Shown here: positions 16,549 to 26,072 of the stretch, one piece after another
How the letters are laid out: every line of letters starts with the position of its first letter
How positions within the stretch are numbered: position 1 is the first letter of the stretch
From: Lelliottia wanjuensis
GTDB lineage: Bacteria > Pseudomonadota > Gammaproteobacteria > Enterobacterales > Enterobacteriaceae
Direction: 5' to 3'
Assembly: GCF_030238365.1 (NCBI RefSeq)
Contig: NZ_JASSOT010000055.1
Location: 62,001-126,000, forward strand
DNA length: 64,000 nucleotides
Position numbers and translations under genes: made by a program
Notes under the pieces: generated by a model
What the model saw: only the letters and a program-made list of their open reading frames with translations
Databases searched by the model: none
Told to the model about the DNA's origin: nothing

Positions 16549-17184
16549 ATGCAAACACTTCATCCGTCCCTGGCCTCTGTCGATCCGCTGCTCCTTGGCG
16601 AAACCCTCATCCGACTGAATGTCCTGCCCATCGGCACGCTACACATTGATATTGAAGACACCAGTTTTATCAGCAATATCACCTTCGGTATGAAAACCAT
16701 CAACGCTGTCGCCCACAGCACGCAGCACCTTCTTTCCTTTCACCTGATGCTGGCCAACCCACGTCCGTGGCTTGAGTGGATTGCCCCCCTCAGACCTGGC
16801 TGGATTTTTTTCCACGCGGAAGCGCTGGCTAATCCTGCCGAAGACCTGGCCGCCATTCACCGCACCGGAGCCAAAGCCGGGCTGGCGTTAAATCCGGCCA
16901 CACCCGTTGCCAACTACGTCTACCTGCGCGAACACCTGGATGGCCTGCTTATCATGACCAGCGAACCCGATGGTGAAGGCCAGCGTTTTATTCCGGCGAT
17001 GGTGGACAAAGTGACTGATGCCTCCACACTCTTCCCAAAGACCGCCATCTGGGCCGACGGTGGTGTGGATCCCGCCGTTGCGCCAGCGCTACGGAAAAGT
17101 GGCGCACAGCACCTGGTGTTGGGGCGAGCCGTCTTCAGCCACAGCGATATATCCCGGGCCTTACAGGCATTTGCGGGGGAATAG
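16549..17184 (+). CDS. sgcE: SgcE, ribulose-phosphate 3-epimerase-like protein (211 aa)
   Basis: TIM-barrel of the pentulose-5-phosphate 3-epimerase superfamily. HIDIEDTSFISNITFG holds the first metal-ligand region, LSFHLMLANPRPWLEWI the next, and IWADGGVDPAVAPALRKSGA the phosphate-binding end of the barrel. Length is near the usual 210-225. It begins directly at the sgcA stop and ends one base before sgcR. An epimerase in the operon points to a ketopentose phosphate intermediate. Confidence 0.9.
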   Translation: MQTLHPSLASVDPLLLGETLIRLNVLPIGTLHIDIEDTSFISNITFGMKTINAVAHSTQHLLSFHLMLANPRPWLEWIAPLRPGWIFFHAEALANPAEDLAAIHRTGAKAGLALNPATPVANYVYLREHLDGLLIMTSEPDGEGQRFIPAMVDKVTDASTLFPKTAIWADGGVDPAVAPALRKSGAQHLVLGRAVFSHSDISRALQAFAGE

Positions 17185-17185
17185 C

Positions 17186-17950
17186 ATGAGCCAGCAGCGC
17201 AGCGAACGGATCGGCAAAATTCTGCATTACCTCTGGCTACACAACCAGCTCAGTATCCAGCAGGCTCATGAGCTGCTGGACTACGCCCTGGCTACACTGC
17301 GGCGGGACTTTAACTATATTGCCAGCCACTATCCCGGCATGGAGCGTTACCACGGAGGGCTGCGTTTTAGTGTCAGCAGTGCGGATAAAGAGTTCGTTTT
17401 CGACATGAAAAAGAGCATCAATACCGATGCCAAAAAGGAGATTGCCCGGCTGGCGCGCCAGTACATTAATCCCAACGACTTCATCATTCTTGATTCCGGT
17501 ACCACCTGCCTTGAGCTGGCGCACATACTGGATATTCCCGCCCGCGTTGTGACAACTGATGTGAATATTGCTCACAGCCTTGCGCAAATGAGCCATGTGG
17601 AAAGCTATATTATCGGCGGAATGATCCGCTCAGGCTATTTTACCGTCGGTGAAAGCCTGGCAACGGAAATGCTGAACACCTTCTCGGTGGAACAGGCGTT
17701 TATTTCCTGTGATGCGCTGTCGCTGGACACCGGTATTACCAACGCCACGCTCTTTGAAGTGGGTGTTAAGAAGGCCATCATCCAGCGCGCGAAAAGAATC
17801 ATTCTGTTGGCTGACCACAGTAAATTTGAGCAAACTAACCCGTATACCATCAGCACCCTTTCCTGTATGCACTGCATCATCACTGACAAAGCACTCCCGG
17901 ATGCTATTTATAAACGTTATAAACAGGCGGGGATCAATATTATTCGCTAA
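17186..17950 (+). CDS. sgcR: SgcR, DeoR-family repressor (254 aa)
   Basis: DeoR-type regulator with an N-terminal winged helix (ERIGKILHYLWLHNQLSIQQ, then LATLRRDFNYI) and a C-terminal sugar-phosphate sensor domain marked by ILDSGTTCLELA, VTTDVNIAHSLA, YIIGGMIRSGYFT and ILLADHSKFE. Start MSQQRSERI at 17186, one base after the sgcE stop, preceded by GGGGGA. It probably represses the sgc operon and is released by a phosphorylated sugar, as for other DeoR regulators. The motif usually reading Y after the second helix is F here (RRDF), a mild deviation. Confidence 0.92.
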   Translation: MSQQRSERIGKILHYLWLHNQLSIQQAHELLDYALATLRRDFNYIASHYPGMERYHGGLRFSVSSADKEFVFDMKKSINTDAKKEIARLARQYINPNDFIILDSGTTCLELAHILDIPARVVTTDVNIAHSLAQMSHVESYIIGGMIRSGYFTVGESLATEMLNTFSVEQAFISCDALSLDTGITNATLFEVGVKKAIIQRAKRIILLADHSKFEQTNPYTISTLSCMHCIITDKALPDAIYKRYKQAGINIIR

Positions 17951-17975
17951 CAGCCCATGCCAGTGGCATGGGCTG
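17951..17975. terminator. Hairpin between convergent sgcR and FAD oxidase gene
   Basis: CAGCCCATGCC and GGCATGGGCTG form an 11-bp perfect stem with a three-base loop directly after the sgcR stop. There is no long T-run on either strand, but position between two convergent genes supports a shared terminator. Confidence 0.6.
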
Positions 17976-17984
17976 AAGGTACGA

Positions 17985-19616
17985 TTACACAGCTGTGATT
18001 GATAATTCTGAATGGAAGATATCATTGGGGTCGACGCTGGCTTTGGTGGCCTGAAGCATCTCGACCTTATCGCCGTAATAGAGCGACAGCCATTTTGGAT
18101 CCACCTCCGTTTTGGCCTGGTCTGTATATTTCATATCGACATCCGGATAGTTGATATAGCACCCTTCGTAGTTATCACTTTCATAAGGTTTGCCGCCATA
18201 GTCGGCAAAATATTCAGCATAGAAGCGCCACATCCAGTCGAGATAAAACTCATCGTCGGCAGCATCCAGCCAGTAGATCTGAAACTGGGATTTCAGTACT
18301 GAACGACGCTGGTGTATCGCTGTCGGGTCAGTCGTTTCATCATGGGTATTGATGCAACCGCCGTAACTGTCATACTGCACCAGCATCTGATTGATGCGTG
18401 TTTCGCTGGTATTATTCAGCCAGCGCCATAAGGTATTCAGTTCCTGCTGCCCGAACTGCCCTTTCTGGTATGACGATTTATATTTACCCCGACGATTATC
18501 ACCTGACGTATTCATAGTCTGGGTAGCATACAGCCAGTCCATCAGGCGGGCATCTCCTACCGGATCGCGCAACAGCCTCACGGGCTGGCTGATTTCCAGC
18601 ATTGGCCCGTGCATTTTCACCTCTTCGTTTACCTGCGGTGTAAATCCAGCCGCCGCGTTCATGGTATTCACAAAATCAATAAACGGCTGATCCTGGACGC
18701 CGCCCACGGTACCGCCCATACCGGTATACTGGATGACCAGTTTGATATCTCCAGCGGCCCGGTGCTGCACCTTCAGCAGCGTAAAAAGCCCGCCGTTGGC
18801 AAGCGCCGGATCGCTGCTGTTCCAGTTCACATCATTGTCAGCAAACCACTGCCAGTAAGTGCGCATAAACGTATCGAAGTGCGTTTGCGTGGTGAAACTG
18901 CTCCAGGGATACGCCAGCGTCAACAAATAGACCGTCTGCGGGGCGACGGGCAGTTCGCTGAAATAGTAATTCAGGATAATGCCAAAATTGCCGCCCCCGG
19001 CACCGCGACAGGCAATGAACAGATCCCGCTCGCTGCCGGTGCTGTTCAGGTTGACATGTTTTGCCACCAGTCTCGTGCCACTGCTGTCCGGCACCAGAAT
19101 ATCGACGCCGGACAGCCAGTCCACCGTCGTACCGTGCATCCGGGACAGCAGGCCAAAACCCCCACCGGCAATATGCCCGCCTGCGCCGACTGCATAGCAG
19201 GAACCGCCCGGAATGGTGCGGTTTGCCGCTTTGTACAGGCTGTTATAACCGTCCCAGTTCTGGTTGCCGCTGGAAATGGAAAATTTATAATGTGCAGAGG
19301 TATCCCAGGGGGATGTTACATTACCGGTTTCATCGTAGCGCATCCCCTTCATTTCACTGAGATCGATTATTGCCAGCGCCTTACAGCCATCCTCGCTTAA
19401 TTTGTTGGCAACCAGCCCCTCATAACAACTTCCCCCGCTGCGCACAGTAATTCGATATCCGTTCGACAACGCATCGTTTGTCGCATCGATCACCGTCTGT
19501 GCTGAATCACAAAGGTAAATATATTCGGCCCCCACATCAGGCCAGCGTAAATTAAACCCTTTTTGCAACGTTTTAAAACGTGCATCCGTATTATTCACTA
19601 CCGAAAAACCTGACAT
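17985..19616 (-). CDS. FAD-dependent oxidase, berberine-bridge/AA7-like (543 aa)
   Basis: PCMH-type flavin oxidase with the BBE C-terminal domain. The FAD-binding region shows YRITVRSGGSCYEGLV, the second flavin contact PGGSCYAVGAGGHIAGGGFG, then DILVPDSSGTRLV and CRGAGGGNFGI; the C-terminal BBE motif is near ASVDPNDIFHSELS. In bicovalent members a His follows RSGG and a Cys lies in the second loop; here the His position is serine while the Cys (GGSCYAVG) is kept, so only single covalent linkage is expected. There is no signal peptide, so it is likely cytoplasmic. The family includes hexose and chito-oligosaccharide oxidases as well as alkaloid enzymes; its place beside sugar operons favours a carbohydrate substrate, by inference. 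It is monocistronic and convergent with sgcR. Confidence 0.85.
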   Translation of the reverse strand: MSGFSVVNNTDARFKTLQKGFNLRWPDVGAEYIYLCDSAQTVIDATNDALSNGYRITVRSGGSCYEGLVANKLSEDGCKALAIIDLSEMKGMRYDETGNVTSPWDTSAHYKFSISSGNQNWDGYNSLYKAANRTIPGGSCYAVGAGGHIAGGGFGLLSRMHGTTVDWLSGVDILVPDSSGTRLVAKHVNLNSTGSERDLFIACRGAGGGNFGIILNYYFSELPVAPQTVYLLTLAYPWSSFTTQTHFDTFMRTYWQWFADNDVNWNSSDPALANGGLFTLLKVQHRAAGDIKLVIQYTGMGGTVGGVQDQPFIDFVNTMNAAAGFTPQVNEEVKMHGPMLEISQPVRLLRDPVGDARLMDWLYATQTMNTSGDNRRGKYKSSYQKGQFGQQELNTLWRWLNNTSETRINQMLVQYDSYGGCINTHDETTDPTAIHQRRSVLKSQFQIYWLDAADDEFYLDWMWRFYAEYFADYGGKPYESDNYEGCYINYPDVDMKYTDQAKTEVDPKWLSLYYGDKVEMLQATKASVDPNDIFHSELSITAV

Positions 19617-19929
19617 ATAAACCCCTCAGATTATTCTAGCAATATCATGACAAGGAGACAGTCATGGGTGACTATCCCGTGAGGTGACATAATGTTAATA
19701 TCCTTTGGTAAAGTTAAAATTCGTGAATCAGCGAGTTTTTTTACAAAAAACATTTAAAGATATAACTATTAACAATTAACCACATTTTGAATAAAAAATG
19801 TAATGATGTCATTTCAAGAGAATGAAACGGACTGGATTATGGTTGTAATTCTCACTGGTGGTCACAGTCGCTGAGGGGGGCACACAGGATCTTTTCTGGT
19901 AAGTAAAGTGGTGAATGCTATGGCTAATA
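19617..19929. promoter_or_regulatory. AT-rich upstream region of the FAD oxidase gene
   Basis: No gene is seen. The AT-rich stretch around 19680-19800 should hold the oxidase promoter on the minus strand, but no single -10/-35 pair stands out. Confidence 0.35.
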
Positions 19930-21085
19930 ATGCTCTGTGAATCACCACGGATAATCTAGACACTTCCGAGCCGTTGATAATACTGGTTTTCATATTCACC
20001 CGGTGGTATCTGATTACTTGAACCATGCCGACGCCTGCAGTTATAAAACATTTAGATGTAATCAAAAACATCACAGTGGGTTTCTTCCCGCGTTCCGGAG
20101 ATCTTTTTCTTTATCCGTTCGCGTTTCAGTTGCTGGAAAAAGCTTTCTGCTACCGCTTTATCGTGGCAGTTACCGCGACGACTCATGCTGCCTTCCAGAC
20201 CGTGAGATTTCAGGAGCGACGGCCACTTATGACTTGTGTACTGACTGCCCTGAACAGAGTGAACCCGTACCTGTTTTTGAGGATTACGCCGACATACCGC
20301 CCTCAGTAATGCGGTCAGGACAATTCCTTTTGTCGCCCGGGTTTGCAGTGACCAGCCGATAATTTTGCGGGAGAACATCTCAACCACCCTGGCAAGATAA
20401 AGCCAGCCTTCGTGGGTCCTGATGGAGGTTATATCCGTTACCCAACGCTCATCCGGAGCATCCGGATTGAACTGTCGCTGGAGCCCGTTGGGCGACATGA
20501 TACTGGCCTCGCCTTTACGTGCCCGCGGGCTCCGGTATCCGACATGAGCCTTTATCCCGGCACGCCAGATACGGTTAATCCCGCATTATTGCCCGCTATC
20601 TCGCAGGTCGAGATGGATCTTGCGATAGCCATAAACGCAACCAGACTCCAGCCAGAACTGTTTGATTTGTCCTGTCAGCCTTGATGCCGTGGTGTATGCG
20701 GCTGCTGAAGCCAAGTGTAAAAACCACTCGGATGAACATTCAGTAGACGAACAGGCCAGCAACAGCTGTTGTCACGGATAAAGGCGTACCTCAGTCGGAC
20801 AGCTTTGCAAAGTTGTTAAATATGTCCCGTTCTTCAGTAACCCGTTTCAGTTCTTTCTGAAGTCACCGGATCTCAGACTGGGCAACGGACTGCATTTTAG
20901 TGGCTGATGAATCAGGGCCATATTTTTTACCCTGGCATAAAAGCTGTGCGTAGTGATATGAAGACGGGTGGCGACGATTGCGATGGAATGGCCGCGATCA
21001 ACACTCTGTTTGATCGCTTCAATTTTGAACTCTTCGGGATAACGTTTACCATTCATGGGCACTTCTCTTTTAAGTCATCTTAAAT
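19930..21085 (-). mobile_element. Degenerate IS3-family element (orfA, orfB both broken)
   Basis: OrfA starts at 21062 (MPMNGKRYPEEFKIEAIKQ), then VATRLHITTHSFYA, and loses frame after about 60 residues. OrfB is readable from 20498 down (DAPDERWVTDITSIR, then MSRRGNCHDKAVAESFF) to a TAA at 20052-20054 where GAA is expected; the remaining C-terminus (MFYN, RRRHGSS, YYQRLGSV) continues in frame to about 19945. The middle, 20500-20840, is frameshifted. A fragment of the same IS family lies at 63490-63625. The element is dead. Confidence 0.8.
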
Positions 21086-21099
21086 GAGTCTGAAATGCC

Positions 21100-21298
21100 T
21101 GTTAAACTCGTGACTATTCAAAGAGGTGGCTGGGGCAATATAATGCAGGCATGCGATGTGGGAGACAATCATACCCGGATCCATTGTCTGCTGGATAATG
21201 ACGATCTTCTCCTGAGGATTTTTGCGTTTACGAGATTCTTGCCCTAACAGGATCCTAAGCATCACAAAATTGGCGTTAGTACAAGACATATATTCCAT
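21100..21298 (-). pseudogene. IS2-like OrfA fragment
   Basis: The minus strand reads RKRKNPQEKIVIIQQTMDPG then SHIACLHYIAPA, closely resembling the IS2-type OrfA helix-turn-helix start (TQEKIAIVQQ..EPGMTVSLVARQHG). Only the N-terminal 50 residues or so are left before the match stops near 21110. It abuts the degenerate IS3 copy. Confidence 0.55.
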
Positions 21299-21661
21299 TC
21301 TATTCCTTGTCTGGAGATAAAGCTACTGTCAAGTATTTCAGGGGTTACATCAGTTCGCCATGTTGTCTTTCCGGCTAGCAAATCTAACAACAACATTAAC
21401 CAGCATACTTATGGGGTTGATAGTTGTCATTTAGCTGAATTTGTTTATGATAAACTTCAAGAGGATATATTGCGTTGATTATCTATTTCAAATGAAACAA
21501 TGAGTGAATCTCTACGTGAAGTTAGTTGAAAAAAGGGAGAGCATACTCCCTTTTTATATTTTCATGGGTATATTCTAGCCAGAACGTTTTCGGTTTCAGA
21601 GAACAACGAATATATTAATAAAGTGTTTCAGAATATATACCGCCATAAGTGCAACAGCTAC
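21299..21661. other. AT-rich gap without recognised gene
   Basis: No protein or RNA gene was recognised between the IS2-like fragment and the end of the 414-aa orphan. A short AAAAAGGGAG...CTCCCTTTTT inverted repeat at about 21531-21555 could act as terminator for the orphan gene or its neighbour. Confidence 0.4.
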
Positions 21662-22906
21662 TTATGAATGTGATTCAGGCCATGGTTGATCATTAGATAC
21701 TGCACCAATGTTGCCATTTAAGAAGTTAGCAAATGTATCTCCATAAAGTTCCGGTAGCCACTCGCCCAAAGCTTCTGCTGTCAGTGGTTGATTATCGATG
21801 GGGGTGAAATAACAAGCGGTGTTTATTGGTGCCCCAGCCCAGTTTTCTGACGGCCCTCTTAATCGAATTGACACGTGGCGTGTGGGTAAACCTAAAGCAG
21901 GACCTTTAAAGTTACCCCAGGAAACAATGGGGGGAGTGGCATAAGGGGTTTGCTGTTCTTCAATTAATGACTGGACATATTCATCAGATAAAAGGAATAC
22001 GTAAGCATAACCATTGTCATCAATATTCTCATACATTTGACGACTGCAAGTCTCCCAGTATGGTAGAATTGGAACACTAGCTGGACGAGTTTGATAAGAG
22101 CTAATAATGTATTCACTACATTGATAAGAGCCGTAAATTTTATCAGGAGAACCATTTTTTACAAATGTATCGGGGACCTTAATTCTAAATATGAATGCCG
22201 AGTAAGGAAGATCATCATGATATGTAATGTAATAGTCTGCACATCCATCGGCCTCCATTCCATCTGGTGAGCCCGTTGTTCCTGTGAGGCGATCAATACG
22301 ATAAATATCCACCCATCCATTTTCGTAGATATTACTTTCGCCCTGAGTCACTGGTTGTTGTCTAGTTAAAGCATTTTTGATTAATTTAGTCGGCAACAAC
22401 TTATCGGTTTTCTGTGGCGCGGGATATGCAAAAACACTTGGATTTCCCTCAGTATATGGATTTAGACCAGGTGGGACGGCATTCATATCCTTTGCTCGGA
22501 TAGTAACATATCTTATTAAATCATCCCCATACACAATGTATACTGCTAAGCTAAAATATGATACTTGCTGAAATCGTCCAGAGATGGAAACTGTCGTCCC
22601 TGGATTTAACGGGGTATTTTCAGAAGCGTCAATAATGCCCCAAGAAATTCTGCAGAATTGATCAGAATTGCCCATACTCCCTCCAGAGTTATATTCCTGG
22701 TCATCCGCATAGATTATCATCTGTTCTGAACCAATAGAAACTGAAAGTTCTGGATCAGGCATGGGCTGAAGCCATCCATTAATGCTCCCGTCGCCAAAAA
22801 AATTATTAAAACGGAACATGGTCTCTACACTTTTAATATCATACAAATCGGATGGAAGTATGTAGTCAAATTTGAATGATGGCATCTCAGTATCATATAC
22901 TTTCAT
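21662..22906 (-). CDS. Orphan protein of unknown function (414 aa)
   Basis: An intact AT-rich gene starting MKVYDTEMPSFKFDYI, 414 codons long, with an AGAGG-type ribosome site upstream on the minus strand (AAGAGGTTTAAT). I do not recognise a family. The protein is acidic, rich in Tyr, Pro, Asn and Ser, with no signal peptide and no membrane segment. It looks like an all-beta protein, with repeated strand-like stretches (LSVSIGSEQMIIYADD, TVSISGRFQQVSYFSLAVYI, RHVSIRLRGPSENW). It stands alone between IS relics, and its base composition differs strongly from the metabolic operons to its left, suggesting separate acquisition. Another AT-rich, signal-less, beta-rich orphan lies at 26639-27964. 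Confidence 0.7.
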   Translation of the reverse strand: MKVYDTEMPSFKFDYILPSDLYDIKSVETMFRFNNFFGDGSINGWLQPMPDPELSVSIGSEQMIIYADDQEYNSGGSMGNSDQFCRISWGIIDASENTPLNPGTTVSISGRFQQVSYFSLAVYIVYGDDLIRYVTIRAKDMNAVPPGLNPYTEGNPSVFAYPAPQKTDKLLPTKLIKNALTRQQPVTQGESNIYENGWVDIYRIDRLTGTTGSPDGMEADGCADYYITYHDDLPYSAFIFRIKVPDTFVKNGSPDKIYGSYQCSEYIISSYQTRPASVPILPYWETCSRQMYENIDDNGYAYVFLLSDEYVQSLIEEQQTPYATPPIVSWGNFKGPALGLPTRHVSIRLRGPSENWAGAPINTACYFTPIDNQPLTAEALGEWLPELYGDTFANFLNGNIGAVSNDQPWPESHS

Positions 22907-23341
22907 ATTAAACCTCTTTAAGTTACTAGTTTACATTTCATTTGATAGAACCAGTGGAAAATCATAGTAAGCGATCTAATAATTGATGTGTGTGCTTTTT
23001 TGGCATACTTATTGTTCTTATTTGCCATTAGCTAATAGATTGAATGCTAATTTTCTGTAGATAAATTAAAGGTGAATGCTCACAGTTAGCGCGGACAGCT
23101 GCCGCATCAGGGGCATTTAAACTATGTCGAAAATACGGCTTACGCCACGCATTCTTCCCCAAAAGAAGGTCCATGCTTATGGCAGCATGATCATTCATTC
23201 GGGTATGATTTACCCGTGCGCTTCTGGCGAATTTCTGATGGATTACCTGTTTTACCGGTTATCCACCAGAAATGCCCTAGGGCTGTTTTAGCGGTACATA
23301 CAAGAGTGGCTCGGATGATGTATGAATTAGATCGCTATTGT
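22907..23341. other. Intergenic stretch, upstream of orphan gene
   Basis: The AT-rich part next to 22907 should contain the promoter of the 414-aa gene. The rest, 23090-23340, is more GC-rich and holds no recognised gene; it may be a decayed fragment. Confidence 0.35.
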
Positions 23342-23668
23342 TCAGGTGGCGCGGCAAACCGCTTTATTCAGAGGGGGGGCCAGGAATCCGGATAATAGAC
23401 CATGAAAATGCAATGTTAACCAAGGAATGGAGGAAACGACCGGGTTGCAGGCACTGTGGCGATTCGACCTCCGAAACCAGTCGGTTTTTAATAGCGATCC
23501 TGCTTTCACCTTTTGGTGTAACTCGGTAAGCCAGACATCAAGCCCTTCTGCTATATACTCAATCACATAGAATATGTGTTTGCCTTTTTTAAACGGAACA
23601 AAGACATGGACTTTTGTATCTGGCCAGACCAGAAAAAGTAGGGCCACAAAGTGATTAGTCATAGTCAT
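23342..23668 (-). CDS. Doubtful small protein next to IS66 (108 aa)
   Basis: A minus-strand frame begins MTMTNHFVALLFLVWPDT just after an excellent ribosome site (AAGGGGGG) and continues with VFVPFKKGKHIFYVIEYIAEGL. No family is recognised and the C-terminal third looks random. The promoter region would be cut off by the IS66 insertion at 23705. It could be a broken gene or chance. Confidence 0.3.
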   Translation of the reverse strand: MTMTNHFVALLFLVWPDTKVHVFVPFKKGKHIFYVIEYIAEGLDVWLTELHQKVKAGSLLKTDWFRRSNRHSACNPVVSSIPWLTLHFHGLLSGFLAPPLNKAVCRAT

Positions 23669-23741
23669 TACCCCCCTTTCTTCACAGGGATTGGTATGCA
23701 TAGAGTAAGCGTACAGCGAGAGCCGTATTGACAGGGATGCG

Positions 23742-25280
23742 TTATTCAACTGGCAGTGTGATGCGCCAGGGGAGCAGTTCGCTGACCCGGTTGACCGGCC
23801 AGTCAGCTATGACGTCAAGCACATGACGAAGGTAGCTTTCTGGATCCACGCCGTTCAGTTTGCACGTCCCGATCAGACTGTACAGCAACGCTCCACGCTC
23901 ACCACCGTGGTCCGAGCCGAAGAACAACCAGTTTTTACGACCCAGACTGACCATCCGCAGCGCATTTTCAGCGATGTTGTTATCGGCTTCTTCCCAGCCA
24001 TTGTCTGCATAGTACGTCAGAGCCGGCCACTGGTTCAGAGCGTACGCGAACGCCTTCGCCAGCTCTGAGTGTCGTGACAGCGTTTTCATCTTTTCACTTA
24101 GCCAGCTTTCCAGTGATTTCAGCAGCGGTTTCGTTTTCCGCTGACGTTCAGCAAGGCGTTGCTCCGCCGGCATTCCCCTTATCTCCGCCTCCACGGCATA
24201 CAGTTCGCCGATACGTTTCAGGGCTTCTTCCGTCAGTGCCGATGGCGTGCGAACGTGCACATCATGGATCTTGCGGCGGGCGTGAGCCCAGCAGGCGGCT
24301 TCCGTTATCCGGCCATCGCGGTACAGCTCGTTGAACCCGGCGTACGCATCCGCCTGCAGTACACCGCTGAACCCCGCAAGATGAGTCTGCGGATAGATGC
24401 CTTTTCTGTCCGGGCTGTAAGCGAACCACACCGCCGGCGCTACTGCCGATCCGGCGTTGCGGTCATCACGAACGTACGTCCACAACCGCCCGGTCTTCGT
24501 CTTCTTATTACCCGGCAGCAGCACCTGGACCGGGGTGTCATCGGCATGGAGTTTGCCGTCGGTCAGGACATAGCCCTGAAGGGCTTCTTCCAGCGGTGAC
24601 AGCAGCCGGCAACACGCATCCACCCAGCCCGACAGCAGTGAACGACTCAGCTCCACACCCTGGCGGCTGTATATTTCAGACTGCCGGTACAGCGGGGTGT
24701 GCTATGCATACTTAGAGGTCAGTACGCGGGCCAGCAGCCCCGGTCCGGCGAAACCCCGTTCGATGGGCCGCGAAGGCGCAGGAGCCTGCACGATAGCGTC
24801 GCATTTTGTGCAGGCATGTTTTTCCCACACGGTCCGGATAACCCGGAAGGCGCTGCGCATCAACTTCAGCTGTTCGGCGGTATCTTCACCCAGGTAACTC
24901 AGCGAGCCTCCACACTCCGGGCAGCATGACGCTGCCGGCAGTAGTCGTTTTTCATCGCGGGGGAGTGACTCGGGGAACGGTTTTCGGGTGCGGGTCTGCC
25001 GCAGAGGGCGCTGCACTGCCGGGTCATCCACCCGGCCGGTCAGCGTATCGCTTTCCTTTTGAAGCCGCTTCAGGTCAGCTTCCATCTGTGCGATACGTCG
25101 GGAGACCTTTTCAGAGCGGCTGCCGAAGTTCATCCGGCGGAACTTATCCAGCTGCGCCTGCAGGTGGTCTATTTCGCGCTCACGGTCGGCCAGCTTTTCC
25201 AGCAGGGCGCGGTTCAGTGCTTCCTGTTCGGCAAGCCGCTGTTTCAGCAGAAGGATTTCGTCAGAAGAGGTGTCGTTCAT
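23742..25280 (-). pseudogene. tnpC: IS66 transposase TnpC with in-frame amber codon
   Basis: DDE transposase of IS66. The N-terminal part (MNDTSSDEILLLKQRLAEQE, coiled coil, then FRRMNFGSRSEKVSR, zinc-type CCPECGGSL and KHACTKCDAI) runs from 25280 to a TAG at 24702-24704. The same frame continues without shift as [20 protein letters not shown] and holds the catalytic region ([34 protein letters not shown]) to the stop at 23742. One codon, probably GAG, became TAG. Without suppression only truncated products form. Confidence 0.9.
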
Positions 25281-25329
25281 AAGCCCGCATTTTACCAGGC
25301 TTATTCTGCGACAACCAGGATAAAGAGAT

Positions 25330-25677
25330 TTACAGCATGGTCAGGGAGGTCAGCAGCCGCTTAGGCTGCCGGCAGTCGATACCCTCAAGGAGCATCGCCA
25401 GCTGTGCCGGGGTCAGGAACACTTTGCCATCACGGGCTGACGGCCAGGCGAAGCGCCCACGCTCCAGCCGTTTTGTCAGCAGGCACAACCCGTCGCCGGT
25501 AGACCACAGCAGTTTTACCTGGCTGCCGCTGCGGCCCCGGAAGATGAAGACATGGCCGGACATCGGGTCGTCTTTCAGAGTCATCTGCACCTTTGCGGCC
25601 AGCCCGTTGAAGCCGTTGCGCATGTCGGTGATACCGGCAACCAGCCAGATTTTGGTCCCGGAAGGTAACGGGATCAT
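25330..25677 (-). CDS. tnpB: IS66 accessory protein TnpB (115 aa)
   Basis: Intact IS66 orf2 protein starting MIPLPSGTKIWLVAGITDMR, with GHVFIFRGRSGSQVK and ERGRFAWPSARDG. It is clearly related to the copy at 374-721 but has diverged, so the two IS66 elements are different members of the family. It overlaps tnpA by four bases. Confidence 0.93.
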   Translation of the reverse strand: MIPLPSGTKIWLVAGITDMRNGFNGLAAKVQMTLKDDPMSGHVFIFRGRSGSQVKLLWSTGDGLCLLTKRLERGRFAWPSARDGKVFLTPAQLAMLLEGIDCRQPKRLLTSLTML

Positions 25678-26072
25678 CGCTTAAGTTCCTGTATCAGCAG
25701 AGTCAGGAGCTTTTCGCTGACCGTATCGTTGAGGCGAAGTGTCCCGTGCCGGAACGTTACCTCACAGCTGATGCTGAGCTCTGAGTCCTCAGCGGGCGGT
25801 TCTTGCAGTACGGCGGTGGCATCAAGAGTCACAGGAAGTAACTGAGGGCTCTCTGAGGAAGGTAATAGCAGCTTTCCCTCGCGCCACTGCTGGCGCCAAT
25901 TGAACAACAGATTGGCGTTAATGCCATTTTCAAGCGCCAGTTTTGAGATGGATATCCCGGGTTTGCAGGAGGCAGCAACGAGCTGCTGTTTAAAATCAGG
26001 AGAATAATTAGGGCAGCCTTTACGCCTGCCAGGAGTCATATTTTTCTGCATCTCTGACACTTTGGTTCCCAC
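25674..26072 (-). CDS. tnpA: IS66 accessory protein TnpA (132 aa)
   Basis: Short-form IS66 TnpA. It starts MGTKVSEMQKNMTPGRRKG and carries the helix-turn-helix YSPDFKQQLVAASCKPGIS and ENGINANLLFNWRQQW, then a C-terminal strand segment SISCEVTFRHGTLRLND. It lacks the N-terminal extension of the copy at 718-1371. The gene is intact and overlaps tnpB by four bases. Confidence 0.92.
   Translation of the reverse strand: MGTKVSEMQKNMTPGRRKGCPNYSPDFKQQLVAASCKPGISISKLALENGINANLLFNWRQQWREGKLLLPSSESPQLLPVTLDATAVLQEPPAEDSELSISCEVTFRHGTLRLNDTVSEKLLTLLIQELKR

Noticed and set aside
18609..19400. Long plus-strand frame of 263 codons inside the FAD oxidase gene
   Set aside because: It is antisense to a gene with clear flavin-oxidase motifs and shows no family features of its own.
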